A stretch of DNA of 50,509 bases from an uncultured Eubacteriales bacterium (GTDB lineage Bacteria; Bacillota; Clostridia; Oscillospirales; Oscillospiraceae): NCBI GenBank assembly GCA_900549645.1, contig URPD01000007.1, positions 1-50,509 of the forward strand, in the 5' to 3' direction. Shown piece by piece: positions 7,064 through 15,999 of the stretch. The first letter of the stretch is position 1. Each line of letters begins with the position of its first letter. Made by a program: the position numbers and the translations under genes. Under the pieces are notes generated by a model. The model worked only from the letters and a program-made list of their open reading frames with translations, did not search any database and was not told the origin of the DNA.

Positions 7064-8803
7064 ATGATGATCAATAAGCGGCTGATCGGCACGGTCAGCT
7101 AGAGCAAGAAGTACATTGCGGGGAACGTGGCCTTTCAGTGGCTGTCGCTCGCGGCAAATGTCGTGATGATGGTATGCATCACAAGGCTGCTGGCCGCCCT
7201 GTTCAACCGGACGGCCGACGCCGGGCAGATAGCGCTGACCCTTGCGTCCGCGGCCGCAGCGGTCAGCGTTCGATATATCTGCACGAGACTTGCGAGCCGG
7301 ATGAGCTATCTCTCGTCCAAGGCTGTCAAAAAGACTCTGCGCGGCATGATATAGGAGAAGCTGCTGCGCCTCGGCGCGGCATAAAGCGAGGCCGTCAGAA
7401 CTTCTGAGGTCGTGCAGGTCGCGGTGGAGGGTGTGGAGCAGCTGGAGACCTATTTCGGCGCGTATCTGCCGCAGTTTTGCTATGCGATGCTCGCGCCGCT
7501 CACGCTGTTCGTTGTGCTCAGCTTTGTCAATTTCCCCAGTGCGTTGGTGCTGCTGATCTGTGTGCCGCTCATCCCTGCGGCCATCGTGGCTGTGCAGCGC
7601 TGGGCGAAGAAGCTGCTTTCAAAATACTGGGGGCAGTATACCGCGCTCGGAGACACCTTCCTCTAAAATCTTCAGGGACTGACCACGCTGAAGATATATC
7701 AGGCGGACGAATTCAAGCAGCAGGAGATGAACGAGCAGTCGGAGCGGTTCCGCAAGATAACTATGAAGGTTCTGACCATGCAGCTCAACTCAGTCACCAT
7801 CATGGATCTCATCGCCTACGGCGGCGCGGCGCTCGGCGTCATCATGGCGGCGACGCAGTACGCCGCGGGGCGCGTCACACTGTCAGGCGCGCTGCTCATT
7901 ATCCTGCTGTCGGCGGATTTCTTTATTCCGATGCGCCTGCTGGGCTCGTTTTTCCACATTGCAATGAACGGCATGGCGGCGAGCGATAAGATATTCCGCC
8001 TTTTAGACCTGCCCGAACCTGAGGAACGCACCGGCAAGATTCCGGAGGATTGCTCAATCGTCTGCTCCGGCCTGCGCTTTGCGTATGAGAAGGAGCGGGA
8101 GATACTGCACGGCATAAGCATGGAGTTTCCCATGGGCAGCTTCACGGCAATCGTAGGCGAATCCGGCTGCGGCAAGTCCACGGTGTCCGCCGTCCTGATG
8201 GGGCGCAATAAGGGCTACACTGGCTCCGTGACCGTCGGCGGCACGGAGCTGAGGGATATAAACGAGGCCGACCTGCTCCGGAGCTTCACCTATGTCGGCA
8301 GCCAAAGCTATCTCTTCAAGGGCACGGTGCGCGACAATCTGCTCATGGGCTGCCCCGACGCCGGAGACGACCGGCTGTGGGCGGCGCTGGAGCGGGTCAA
8401 GCTCGCGGCGTTCCTGAGGAGCGAGGACGGGCTGGATACAAAGCTTGCCAAAATGGCCGCAAACCTCTCCGGCGGGCAACGCCAGCGTCTCGCGCTGGCA
8501 AGAGCCCTGCTGCATGACAGCCCGGTTTACATCTTTGACGAGGCGACCTCCAACATCGACGTGGAGAGCGAGAACGACATCATGCACGAGATACGCGAGC
8601 TTGCCGAGAGCAAGACCGTCATCCTCATTTCTCACCGTCTCGCAAACGTCACCGCCGCCGACCGAATCTATGTTATAGACGGCGGCAATATCGCCGAGAG
8701 CGGCACGCACACGGCGCTGCTGGAGCGCGGCGGAACCTACGTGCGGCTGTGGAACGCACAGCAAACGCTCGAAAACTACGGAAAGGATGGCGGAAGCATA
8801 TGA
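7064..8803 (+). pseudogene. ABC transporter ATP-binding/permease, CydD-like, with four in-frame stops
   Basis: A half-size ABC protein of about 579 codons, continuous in one frame from ATG 7064 to TGA 8801-8803 but interrupted by four nonsense codons: TAG 7100, TAG 7352, TAA 7382 and TAA 7664. There is no frameshift. The residues around the stops align naturally if they replace Glu or Tyr (TVS-stop-SKKY, GMI-stop-EKLL, DTFL-stop-NLQG), so they look like point mutations. The last open stretch (7727-8803) keeps the complete ATPase: Walker A GESGCGKST, Q-loop YVGSQSYLF, signature LSGGQRQR, Walker B VYIFDEATS, H-loop ISHR. It ends in an ATGA overlap with the next gene. TAG and TAA end other genes here, so recoding is unlikely. 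Confidence 0.9.
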
Positions 8804-10457
8804 AAAAGCGCAGCGGATTTTAGATCATGGCGCGGCTCATCGGGCTTGTCAGGCCGCTGGCCGGGTACATGGTGCTGGCTGTCGTCATGGGTTTGATCGG
8901 CCATCTGGCCGCGTCCTTCATTACGATATTCGGCGGCTATGCCGTGGCTGGGCTCATCGGCATAGAGACACCGTCACGCTCACGGCGCTGTTTGTGCCGG
9001 TCGCCATATTCGCGGTCGTGTGCGGCGTATTGCGTTATGCGGAGCAGTCGTGCAACCACTTCATCGCCTTTAAGCTGCTGGCGCTGATACGCGGCAAGGT
9101 GTTCCGTGCCCTGCGCAGACTCTGCCCGGCGAAGCTTGAGGGGTGCGATAAGGGCGACCTGATCTCCGTCATCACCTCGGATATTGAGCTGCTGGAGGTG
9201 TTCTACGCGCACACGATCTCTCCGATAATGATCGCTGTGCTGTTCTCGGCCATACTCTGCGTGTTCATAGGCAGCTTCCATCCGCTGCTGGGGCTGATCG
9301 CGCTGGCGGCCTACCTGACGGTGGGCGTTGCGATCCCGCTGCTGACCTCCAAGGCCGGAGGCGACGACGGACTGCGCTTCCGCACAAAATCCGGCGAGCT
9401 TTCGGGCTTCATGCTGGACAGCCTGCGCGGTCTGCCGGAGATATTGCAGTACGGGCAGGGCGATAAGCGTCTGCGGGATATGAACGCGCAAATCGACGCT
9501 CTCTCCGCCGACGAGCGGCGGATGAAGGAAACGGCGGGCAAAAATCAGGCCGCCGCGAACACGGTCATTCTGCTCTTCGACCTGCTGATGCTGTTCGTCT
9601 CCGCCATGCTGTACCGCGGCGGGAAAACGGAGTTTATCGCCGTGCTGATACCGACCATCGCGCTAATGAGCTCCTTTGGCCCGACCGTCGCACTGGCGAA
9701 TCTCGGCAGCACGCTGCAGAACACCTTTGCCGCCGGGAACCGTGTGCTGGACATTCTCGACGAGACGCCCGTGGTAGCAGAGCAGACGGACGGGGAGGAC
9801 ATAGTATTTTCCGGCGCGGCGGCGGAGAACGTCACCTTTGCCTACGGCGGCGACACCGTGCTCGACAATGTGTCGGCGGACATCCCCAAGGGGGCGGTCG
9901 TCGGTATCGTCGGCAAGAGCGGCAGCGGAAAATCCACGCTGCTGAAGCTGCTCATGCGGTTCTGGGATGTGCAGCAGGGCAGAGTTACGTTGTCGGGCGT
10001 CGACGTCCGCGACGTCAACACCGCCTCGCTTCGCGGCGCGGAGAGCTTCGTGACGCAGGAGACACACCTCTTCCACGACAGCATCCGCAGTAACCTGCGC
10101 ATCGCAAAGCTCGACGCAAGCGACGCGGAGATAGAGGCCGCCTGCCGCAAGGCGTCCGTCCACGACTTTATAATGACTCTGCCGCAGGGCTATGACACGC
10201 CCGTGGGCGAGTTGGGCGACACGCTGTCCGGCGGTGAGCGGCAGAGACTTGGCATCGCCAGAGCCTTCCTGCATGACGTGCCGTTCATGCTGCTCGACGA
10301 GCCGACGAGCAATCTCGACAGCCTGAACGAGGCGATAATACTGAAATCCTTGCGGGAAGAGAAGCGGGACAAGACGGTGGTGCTGGTGTCGCACAGGGAA
10401 TCGACCATGCGCATCGCCGATCGCGTCCATTCCGTGGAACACGGCCGCATGAGCTGA
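8800..10457 (+). pseudogene. ABC transporter ATP-binding/permease, CydC-like, nonsense plus frameshift
   Basis: Partner half-transporter. From ATG 8800 the frame reads MKKRSGF, then TAG at 8821-8823, then IMARLIGLVRPLAGYMVL. Near 8970 one base is missing, so the sequence goes out of frame just before TVTLTALFVPVAIFAV, which continues in another frame to the stop at 10457. Everything downstream is well preserved: membrane domain to about residue 320, Walker A GKSGSGKST, Q-loop FVTQETHLF, signature LSGGERQR, Walker B FMLLDEPTS and H-loop VSHRES. With its partner it would have formed a heterodimeric exporter. Only a late internal start could produce a product, and it would lack the first helices. 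Confidence 0.88.
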
Positions 10458-10472
10458 AAACGGAGAAATTCA

Positions 10473-10904
10473 ATGAAAATAAAAAGACTGATATTTCTGA
10501 TAACGGGCTGCGTCTGCCTCGCCCTTGGCTGCATTGGAATAGTCCTGCCGGTGTTGCCGACTGTGCCGTTCTTCCTTGCAACGGTGTTCTGCTTCTCCCA
10601 GTCGTCGCAGAAGCTGCATGATTGGTTCCTCGGAACGAGGATGTACAAAAACAATCTCGCAAGCTACGTCAAGGGGCAGGGGATGACGGCAAAGACCAAG
10701 ACGAAAATTTTGTGCACGGTCACGGCGCTGATGGCTTTTGGCTTCGTGATGATGCTGCGGAAGGGGCTGCATATTCCCTGCGCAATACTCGCCGTCGTGT
10801 GGGCGGCGCACATCGTGTACTTCATCTTTTTCGTAAAGATAGTGTCCCCGGCAGAGAACTGTGAACCGGAGGAAGCGCCGGACGAGGAGGCCGAGGCTTC
10901 GTAA
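10473..10904 (+). CDS. DUF454 (YbaN-like) small membrane protein
   Basis: A 143-aa protein of the DUF454/YbaN family: helix 1 at residues 5-22, the conserved GCIGIVLPVLPTVPFFLA motif at 18-36, an amphipathic SQSSQKLHDWFLGTRMY segment, then two more helices near 80-120 and an acidic tail. The start follows CGGAG 8 nt upstream and lies 15 nt after the broken ABC gene, in the same orientation. DUF454 genes often sit beside such ABC pairs, so it probably belonged to that operon. Unlike the ABC genes it shows no lesion. Function unknown. Confidence 0.88.
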   Translation: MKIKRLIFLITGCVCLALGCIGIVLPVLPTVPFFLATVFCFSQSSQKLHDWFLGTRMYKNNLASYVKGQGMTAKTKTKILCTVTALMAFGFVMMLRKGLHIPCAILAVVWAAHIVYFIFFVKIVSPAENCEPEEAPDEEAEAS

Positions 10905-10917
10905 AAAGCGAAAACAA

Positions 10918-10946
10918 AATCGCTTGCCCAATTGGGCAGGCGATTT
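10918..10946. terminator. Bidirectional terminator
   Basis: Hairpin AATCGC-TTGCCC-AATT-GGGCAG-GCGATT with A-rich and T-rich flanks, between convergent genes, so it can serve both strands. Confidence 0.75.
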
Positions 10947-10962
10947 GATTATTTTGTGCGTG

Positions 10963-11148
10963 TCACACGATCCTTCTGTCTCTGACCTGAGAATCGTAAT
11001 GCTTGTTGAGCAGAGGACGGACGACGTAGTAGATGAGCTTGTTCTCACCGTTGAACATGTACAGCGCGAAGGTTGCCACGAAGCCGACAAGCCCGATGAC
11101 AATGAGCTTCTTTATGAGCTTGAATATGAATTTCCAGAACTTTTTCAT
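10963..11148 (-). CDS. 61-aa membrane protein, last gene of the dehydratase operon
   Basis: A short, very basic N-terminus (MKKFWKFIFKLIKKL), one hydrophobic segment (IVIGLVGFVATFALYMF, about residues 16-32) and a soluble basic tail. No family recognised. It begins 17 nt after the stop of the 2-hydroxyacyl-CoA dehydratase subunit on the same strand and precedes the terminator at 10918-10946, so it is very likely cotranscribed. The ribosome binding site is weak (AGG motifs about 10 nt upstream). It could anchor the dehydratase or be unrelated. I count it as a real small gene because of position and its clean helix. Confidence 0.6.
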   Translation of the reverse strand: MKKFWKFIFKLIKKLIVIGLVGFVATFALYMFNGENKLIYYVVRPLLNKHYDSQVRDRRIV

Positions 11149-11165
11149 GTGCTATCCTGCCTTTC

Positions 11166-12773
11166 TCAGTATGCCATGGAGTCGTCGAACTCGACGATGG
11201 TCGGGTCGAGAGGCTTCTCGTTGAGAACAACGGACATGTAGTTATTGATGCAGTTTCTCATATCCTGACGGGACACGGTGCGGCAGTCTTCAAGGTCATG
11301 CTCGATGAAGATGAAGTGGAAGCCAAGGTCGCGCGCCTGCTCTTCCATGACGGCGTGGACGCCGAGCATACCCTTGCAGGCGATATTGTCATTGAAGAGA
11401 ACCATGTCGCAGTTGAAGTTCTTTGCCCACTCCCAGATGGCGTTGACGTTCTCCCAGCCGCCGACAGCGTGGTGACGCATGGTGGCCTTCTCGGAGAACA
11501 GAGCCAGATCCTTGATGGCCTGCTCCGGATCGGTCGTGCTGATCATGTTGTGACCCATGGTGGAGTCCATGTTCAGGACAATGTTGATGCCCCAGCAGTT
11601 CTGAGTCCAGGTCGGGAAGTCGGTGTAGTAAACGGCGGAGGGTCCCCACAGGAAGGCGCGGTGACGGGTCTTGCCGCCGAACGGCTCGTACTTCTCGTCG
11701 TATGCCTTGCGCATGATCTTGATGACCTTGCGGTCGACCTTGTTGAAGTACGGATCCTGACCGTTGACGGACGCCCATGCGTACAGACGGTACAGAGTTT
11801 CGGCGATGCCGACGAGCGGGGAGTACGGGGTCTTGAAGTAGTCCCACTTCTCAAGCTCGATGGTGTTCTGCTCGTTCATAAGTTCTGCATACTTGAACAG
11901 CTCGTTCCAGTCGTACTTCACGCCGTATTCCTTCTCGACAAAGGCAATGGCGTCCTTGAGCATTTGGGTGGAGTAGGGGTGTGCGCCCGGCTCGTTGTGA
12001 ATCATGGCGAGAGTTACGGGGAAGTCAGGCAGATTCACGCGGCGGCGCTGGAACATGGAGGTGCACTCGGATGCGTTGCAGGGCATGTTCGTGGTGACGA
12101 AAGCCTTGCCGATGATTGGGAAGGCGTCGTCGATGGCAACGCCGGTCTCGGCCGCGCAGCGGGAGCAGACGTCCGCGGGCAGACCGTAGGACTCGGCAAC
12201 GTCTATGTAGTAAGGTTCGATGTGCTGGTCAACATCGCAGATGATGAACTCAGGCAGGGTCTGGAGCGGGATGGGGATAAGATCCTTAAAGCCCTTCATA
12301 AACAGCGGGGGCAGAACCTCGTCCATCGGAACCATAACGTCGCTCAGCGGACCGCCGCCAAGGCGCTTGTCGTTTGCGAGGACGAGCGCGATTTTGCCGG
12401 TCAGGCTCTGGACGATGGCGTGCATGTTCAGGTGAGCTATCTTCAGCTCGTAGCCGCGGTAGCCCTCGAACAGACGGTCGATGAACATAAAGGTGCCGAG
12501 GTAGGAACCCATCCAGCGGTATTCCCAGAAGCCCTTGAGACAGGGAATAGGAGCGGAGGCGACCATCTTTGCCATGGCGAGGAGGTTATTCAGCCATGCA
12601 ACGTAGTCGACCATGGTGTCCTTCACGCCGCGCCACTCACGCCATTTCGCAACGCCGGTCTTGTCGTAGTAACGGCTGCGCTGGCCGCCTACGCCGTGCT
12701 CGGCCTGCCAGATGGGGTCGAAGCGCTCAAGCTTTTTATCAATAGAAGCAATTATTTTATCGGTAATCTTCAT
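11166..12773 (-). CDS. 2-hydroxyacyl-CoA dehydratase family subunit (large)
   Basis: A 535-aa protein of the 2-hydroxyglutaryl-CoA dehydratase/benzoyl-CoA reductase family. Enzymes of this family remove water from (R)-2-hydroxyacyl-CoA, or reduce aryl-CoA, using 4Fe-4S clusters and an electron from an ATP-driven activator. Candidate cluster ligands are the Cys residues in SRCAAETG (about residue 205) and TTNMPCNASECTSM (about 230), the latter in the position where the family has an NxPC motif. It is longer than usual (about 380-480 aa). It starts one base after the stop of its partner with GGGAGG upstream. No HgdC-type activator ATPase is in this window, so one must be elsewhere. Substrate unknown. 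Confidence 0.82.
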   Translation of the reverse strand: MKITDKIIASIDKKLERFDPIWQAEHGVGGQRSRYYDKTGVAKWREWRGVKDTMVDYVAWLNNLLAMAKMVASAPIPCLKGFWEYRWMGSYLGTFMFIDRLFEGYRGYELKIAHLNMHAIVQSLTGKIALVLANDKRLGGGPLSDVMVPMDEVLPPLFMKGFKDLIPIPLQTLPEFIICDVDQHIEPYYIDVAESYGLPADVCSRCAAETGVAIDDAFPIIGKAFVTTNMPCNASECTSMFQRRRVNLPDFPVTLAMIHNEPGAHPYSTQMLKDAIAFVEKEYGVKYDWNELFKYAELMNEQNTIELEKWDYFKTPYSPLVGIAETLYRLYAWASVNGQDPYFNKVDRKVIKIMRKAYDEKYEPFGGKTRHRAFLWGPSAVYYTDFPTWTQNCWGINIVLNMDSTMGHNMISTTDPEQAIKDLALFSEKATMRHHAVGGWENVNAIWEWAKNFNCDMVLFNDNIACKGMLGVHAVMEEQARDLGFHFIFIEHDLEDCRTVSRQDMRNCINNYMSVVLNEKPLDPTIVEFDDSMAY

Positions 12774-12774
12774 C

Positions 12775-13962
12775 TTATTTGCCTCCCTGAATGGACTTGA
12801 TTTCCAGAGACTCTATGAAGGCCTGGAAGCGGGTACGGAGCTGACCGACAGCGCCGAGGGCATATTCTTTCTCGATGGTGCAGCAGGGAATGTGCAGCTC
12901 CTCGGTAAAGATATGGTTCGCAAGGACCTTTTCGTAGCTCCAGAACTCGCAGAACTTCATGTTCTCATAGATGACGCCGGTTGCCTTGAAGTCGTGCACG
13001 AGCTTGGTGACCTCTGCGTGGCGCTGGTCGATCTTCTCGCCGTCCATGAAGCGGGCGCACTGGTTCCAGTGCAGGTAGTGGCGGCAGATGGCGTCGAACG
13101 CGGTCTCGCCGGGCAGAATCTCGATCTGTTCGCGGCTGGGGAAGCTGCCGAAGCAGTAGCGGTCGGCGACGACCATAGCGCCGCAGGTTTCGATGAGCTT
13201 GGTGAATTCGGGATCATCCACCTCGGAGCCGACGAGGACTACGCGGGCGCGGAACGGGAACTTCTCTTCCGGTTCGCGGGTCTTCAGCTCTTCCAGAGTT
13301 TCCTCAAGGTAGGGCTTGATGAGGTAGTGCGGGCATACCTGACTGACGAGGTTGATGACGTGAAACTCGTAGCCGGTGATGTTCGGATTCTCGCTCTTGC
13401 GGAAGTTGCCTATCTCGGTGATGATGCGGCTTATCTCGTTGTGATCCTTGATCGCCTCGCGCATTGCGGCGTCGGACACGTCCACGCCGAAGCGGTTCTT
13501 GAGCTCATCGACAACCTTGAGCTTGAGCTGAGCTTTGTAGTAGTCGAGGTTGGTCTTGTCGCCCTTCATGGGCGGGTCGATCTGGGTGACGAAGAAGCGG
13601 GGGTTCTTGACGGGGTTGATAAGGAAGAAGTGCTCCTCCATACGCTCCATGGTGGCGCAGGACTCTGCACCGAGCAGAGCGTCAAGGTAGTTGTAGCCGC
13701 CCTCGATGGCGCGCTCGAGGATGGAGCGGGCATAGGGACAGGTACGGGTGGTCATGTAGTAGCTTGCAAGGTCAGTGGAAACGCAGCGGGGTGCGCGCAG
13801 ACGGCTTGAGAAGCAGCCGGGCAGGTTGAGCAGAACCTCAGGGACATAGTAGCAGTTGTATCCCAGAGCGAACTTTCCTTCTTCAACCGCCTTAGTGACG
13901 AGTTCATTCTGTGCGTCCTGAAGGAGGTTTTCAAAGTAGATAAGATGCTTAAGGTCTTTCAA
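12775..13962 (-). CDS. 2-hydroxyacyl-CoA dehydratase family subunit (small)
   Basis: Partner subunit, about 395 aa, of the HgdB/FldC-like family. Conserved-looking Cys positions include LGYNCYYVPEVLLNLPGCFSS near the N-terminus, TRTCPYARSILERA, and ADRYCFGSFPSREQIE in the C-terminal half. I chose a TTG start at 13962 (LKDLKHLIYF) because AGAGGTG lies 7 nt upstream. The in-frame ATG at 14016 has no ribosome binding site and would sit only about 9 nt after the predicted transcript start. It is first in a three-gene operon with the large subunit and the 61-aa membrane protein. The pair is expected to be cytoplasmic and oxygen-sensitive. Confidence 0.83.
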   Translation of the reverse strand: MKDLKHLIYFENLLQDAQNELVTKAVEEGKFALGYNCYYVPEVLLNLPGCFSSRLRAPRCVSTDLASYYMTTRTCPYARSILERAIEGGYNYLDALLGAESCATMERMEEHFFLINPVKNPRFFVTQIDPPMKGDKTNLDYYKAQLKLKVVDELKNRFGVDVSDAAMREAIKDHNEISRIITEIGNFRKSENPNITGYEFHVINLVSQVCPHYLIKPYLEETLEELKTREPEEKFPFRARVVLVGSEVDDPEFTKLIETCGAMVVADRYCFGSFPSREQIEILPGETAFDAICRHYLHWNQCARFMDGEKIDQRHAEVTKLVHDFKATGVIYENMKFCEFWSYEKVLANHIFTEELHIPCCTIEKEYALGAVGQLRTRFQAFIESLEIKSIQGGK

Positions 13963-14031
13963 GCAATACACCTCTTTTTCAAATTTACCACACGAAAAAA
14001 TTTTAATTCCGGGCATGGCATATCTGGGAAA

Positions 14032-14060
14032 ATATTAACACAAACCAGCCCAAACGTCAA
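14032..14060 (-). promoter_or_regulatory. Promoter of the dehydratase operon
   Basis: Minus strand TTGACG (14060-14055), 17-nt spacer, TAATAT (14037-14032). The start would fall near 14025, which supports translation from the TTG at 13962. Confidence 0.7.
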
Positions 14061-14136
14061 GGAAAAGCCGGAGATATGAACAACAAAGGCGATAGACAAA
14101 ATACCTGTATTGTATAACTTGTTCGTAAAATCGCGA

Positions 14137-14172
14137 AAAACGAACCAAGGCCGTCCGGCCTTGGTTCGTTTT
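14137..14172. terminator. Strong bidirectional terminator
   Basis: Perfect 16-bp stem AAAACGAACCAAGGCC with a GTCC loop, flanked by A and T runs, just after the stop of the methyltransferase gene. It separates the importer operon from the dehydratase operon, both on the minus strand. Confidence 0.9.
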
Positions 14173-14186
14173 AGTCAATATCAATC

Positions 14187-14771
14187 TTACTTACGCATGC
14201 CAGCGACCTGATACATACCGTCATCGGAGATGACGGCGGTAACATTCAGGTGCCTGCCGAATATCTCCGCAAGCTGCTCGGCGGGCATCAGCCCTATAGA
14301 CACCTTGCTGGCGGAGCCGTGATGATGCGCGTCTATCTTCTCGCGGCTCATGCCGTGCGCCACGGTGAGTATGCCGCCCTCGGCGAGCAGTCCCGACAGG
14401 CGGAATATCAGCCGCTCCGGGTCGGGGAAGTGGGGAAAGGCGTTGTAGACCACGATCGCGTCGAAGTCCTGCCCGACGTCGGCGGCCTCAACGTCGCCGC
14501 AGATGAAGCGGACGCCGGTACCGGCGTATTTCTGCTCCGCGAGCTTTATCATCTCCGGGGAGATGTCGATGCCTGTGACCTCCGCGCCGCGGCTGAGGTA
14601 ATCCGGCATCAGAACTCCGGTGCCGCAGGCCACGTCGAGAACGCGGCTGCCCTGTTTGACTCCGGCGTTGTCGAGGATAATGCTTATCTTCCTGTCGCTA
14701 CGTATCAGTTCAGCATCCCAGCTGGGGGCGCAGCGGTCAAAGAATTCTATTATGTCGGCTTTTTCTATCAT
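14187..14771 (-). CDS. Class I SAM-dependent methyltransferase (importer operon)
   Basis: A 194-aa methyltransferase with a Rossmann fold: motif I VLDVACGTGVLMPDYL (about residues 44-59), acidic motif II VTGIDIS, motif III FICGDVEAADV, and motif IV FDAIVVYNAFPHFPDPE. The start at 14771 follows ACGGAG and is 13 nt after the binding-protein stop; longer upstream frames have no such support. It is the last gene of an operon with a Fec/Btu-type importer. The context suggests methylation of a metallophore, corrinoid or other imported small molecule, but the substrate cannot be read from sequence. The family is very broad. Confidence 0.82.
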   Translation of the reverse strand: MIEKADIIEFFDRCAPSWDAELIRSDRKISIILDNAGVKQGSRVLDVACGTGVLMPDYLSRGAEVTGIDISPEMIKLAEQKYAGTGVRFICGDVEAADVGQDFDAIVVYNAFPHFPDPERLIFRLSGLLAEGGILTVAHGMSREKIDAHHHGSASKVSIGLMPAEQLAEIFGRHLNVTAVISDDGMYQVAGMRK

Positions 14772-14784
14772 GGCGCTCTCCGTG

Positions 14785-15999
14785 TCACGCGAAGAAGGAC
14801 GCAGTGTCGATCTTCTGATAGCCGCCGAAGCTGGAGGGGCAGGCGAATATCTCGTCGGCAAGCTCCTTGCAGAGGAACGCGGAGGTGATCTCGTTGGTCT
14901 TTGCGGTGATGTCAACGTCGGCAAAGAGGTCTGGGTAGACGGACTTTGCGATGAACCAGGTGTTTATCAGCGCTATCTCATAGTTGGTGTAGTAGGCGTT
15001 GTAGGCCATCTCCAGATACACGTCGCCTGTCTGCCATGCCTTGCAGGAATCGAACATAGTCGGATCCTCCTGATACAGCGGCTTTATATTCTTGACCGCC
15101 GCGGCGTCCATGACGATGATGTCCATGTCCGCGCCGAGGGCGACGAACTTCTCCTCCTCGATGGGCTGGACGCCGTTTGCGCCGAGATCGGTGACGACGT
15201 TGCGGATGTTCGCGACCTCAAAGGAGGCGTAGGTCTGGGAGGTCATAAGATGGTTCGTGGTGCCCCAGTTGCCAAGGCCGCAGATGTACACACCGGGCTT
15301 GTCCTCGTCGGCGACGTTGGCGGTGCGCTCGGCGATTTCGGCGGTCTCCGCCGCGATGAAGGATACGAGAGCTTCAGCCTTCTCTTCTTCGCCGAAGATC
15401 TGGCCGAGCAGGGTCATGCTCTGGCTGAACGCGCCGTCAAAAACGCCGTTCGGGCCTGCCTTGAGCGTCACAACGGGCACGCCGAGCTGCTCCTGCAGGG
15501 CGTCCTCTTTCTCGACGTCCTCATATTCGGAGATGACGATGTCGGGATTGCAGGAGAGAATCTTCTCGGCTTCCGCCGCTTGAGCGTTGGGGCCGCCGAC
15601 GCCGCAGGACGGGAGCGCACTGAACACGTCGCCGTAGGCGAGCACGTAGGGGCGCGCAACGGAATCAAACATCTTGGGGCGCTCCTCAAGAGTGAGGTTG
15701 TCGATATCCTCAACGCCGCAGAGCAGCGCGACGTTGCCGATGTAGCTATACATTCTGAGTGCGCCCGCGCCGATGCAGACGACGCGCGTATAGCTACCGG
15801 GGGTGACGGTCAGCTCGCGGCCTATCATGTCGGTAACGGTGATCTCCGAGGGAGCCTCGGACGGGGCGGCGCTCTCCTGCTCCTGCGCCTCGGACGGCTG
15901 CGGGGTATCCTGCGCGGGAGCGGACTGGCTGCCGCAGGCGCAGAGTGAGAACATCATGGCAAGCGCAAGCAGCAGCGCGGCGAAATTCTTAATTTTCAT
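14785..15999 (-). CDS. Fec/Btu-type ABC importer, substrate-binding lipoprotein
   Basis: A 404-aa lipoprotein with lipobox MFSLCAC (Cys near residue 22) and an acidic Ala/Gln/Glu-rich linker (residues 25-55). It then has two lobes of the helical-backbone binding fold (FecB/BtuF, TroA-like): ITVTDMIGRELTV opens lobe 1, and NPDIVISEYEDVEKED is the usual NPDlVi motif. Start ATG 15999 has GGAGG 8 nt upstream and overlaps the ATPase stop by 11 nt. Such proteins carry iron chelates, haem, cobalamin or related metal complexes. No ligand-specific motif is evident. Third gene of permease-ATPase-binding protein-methyltransferase. Confidence 0.9.
   Translation of the reverse strand: MKIKNFAALLLALAMMFSLCACGSQSAPAQDTPQPSEAQEQESAAPSEAPSEITVTDMIGRELTVTPGSYTRVVCIGAGALRMYSYIGNVALLCGVEDIDNLTLEERPKMFDSVARPYVLAYGDVFSALPSCGVGGPNAQAAEAEKILSCNPDIVISEYEDVEKEDALQEQLGVPVVTLKAGPNGVFDGAFSQSMTLLGQIFGEEEKAEALVSFIAAETAEIAERTANVADEDKPGVYICGLGNWGTTNHLMTSQTYASFEVANIRNVVTDLGANGVQPIEEEKFVALGADMDIIVMDAAAVKNIKPLYQEDPTMFDSCKAWQTGDVYLEMAYNAYYTNYEIALINTWFIAKSVYPDLFADVDITAKTNEITSAFLCKELADEIFACPSSFGGYQKIDTASFFA

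Noticed and set aside
7064..8823. Stop-codon recoding (TAG and TAA read as amino acids)
   Set aside because: TAG and TAA also end apparently normal genes in the window, the partner gene carries a frameshift as well, and the opposite ABC pair is damaged too, so decay is simpler.
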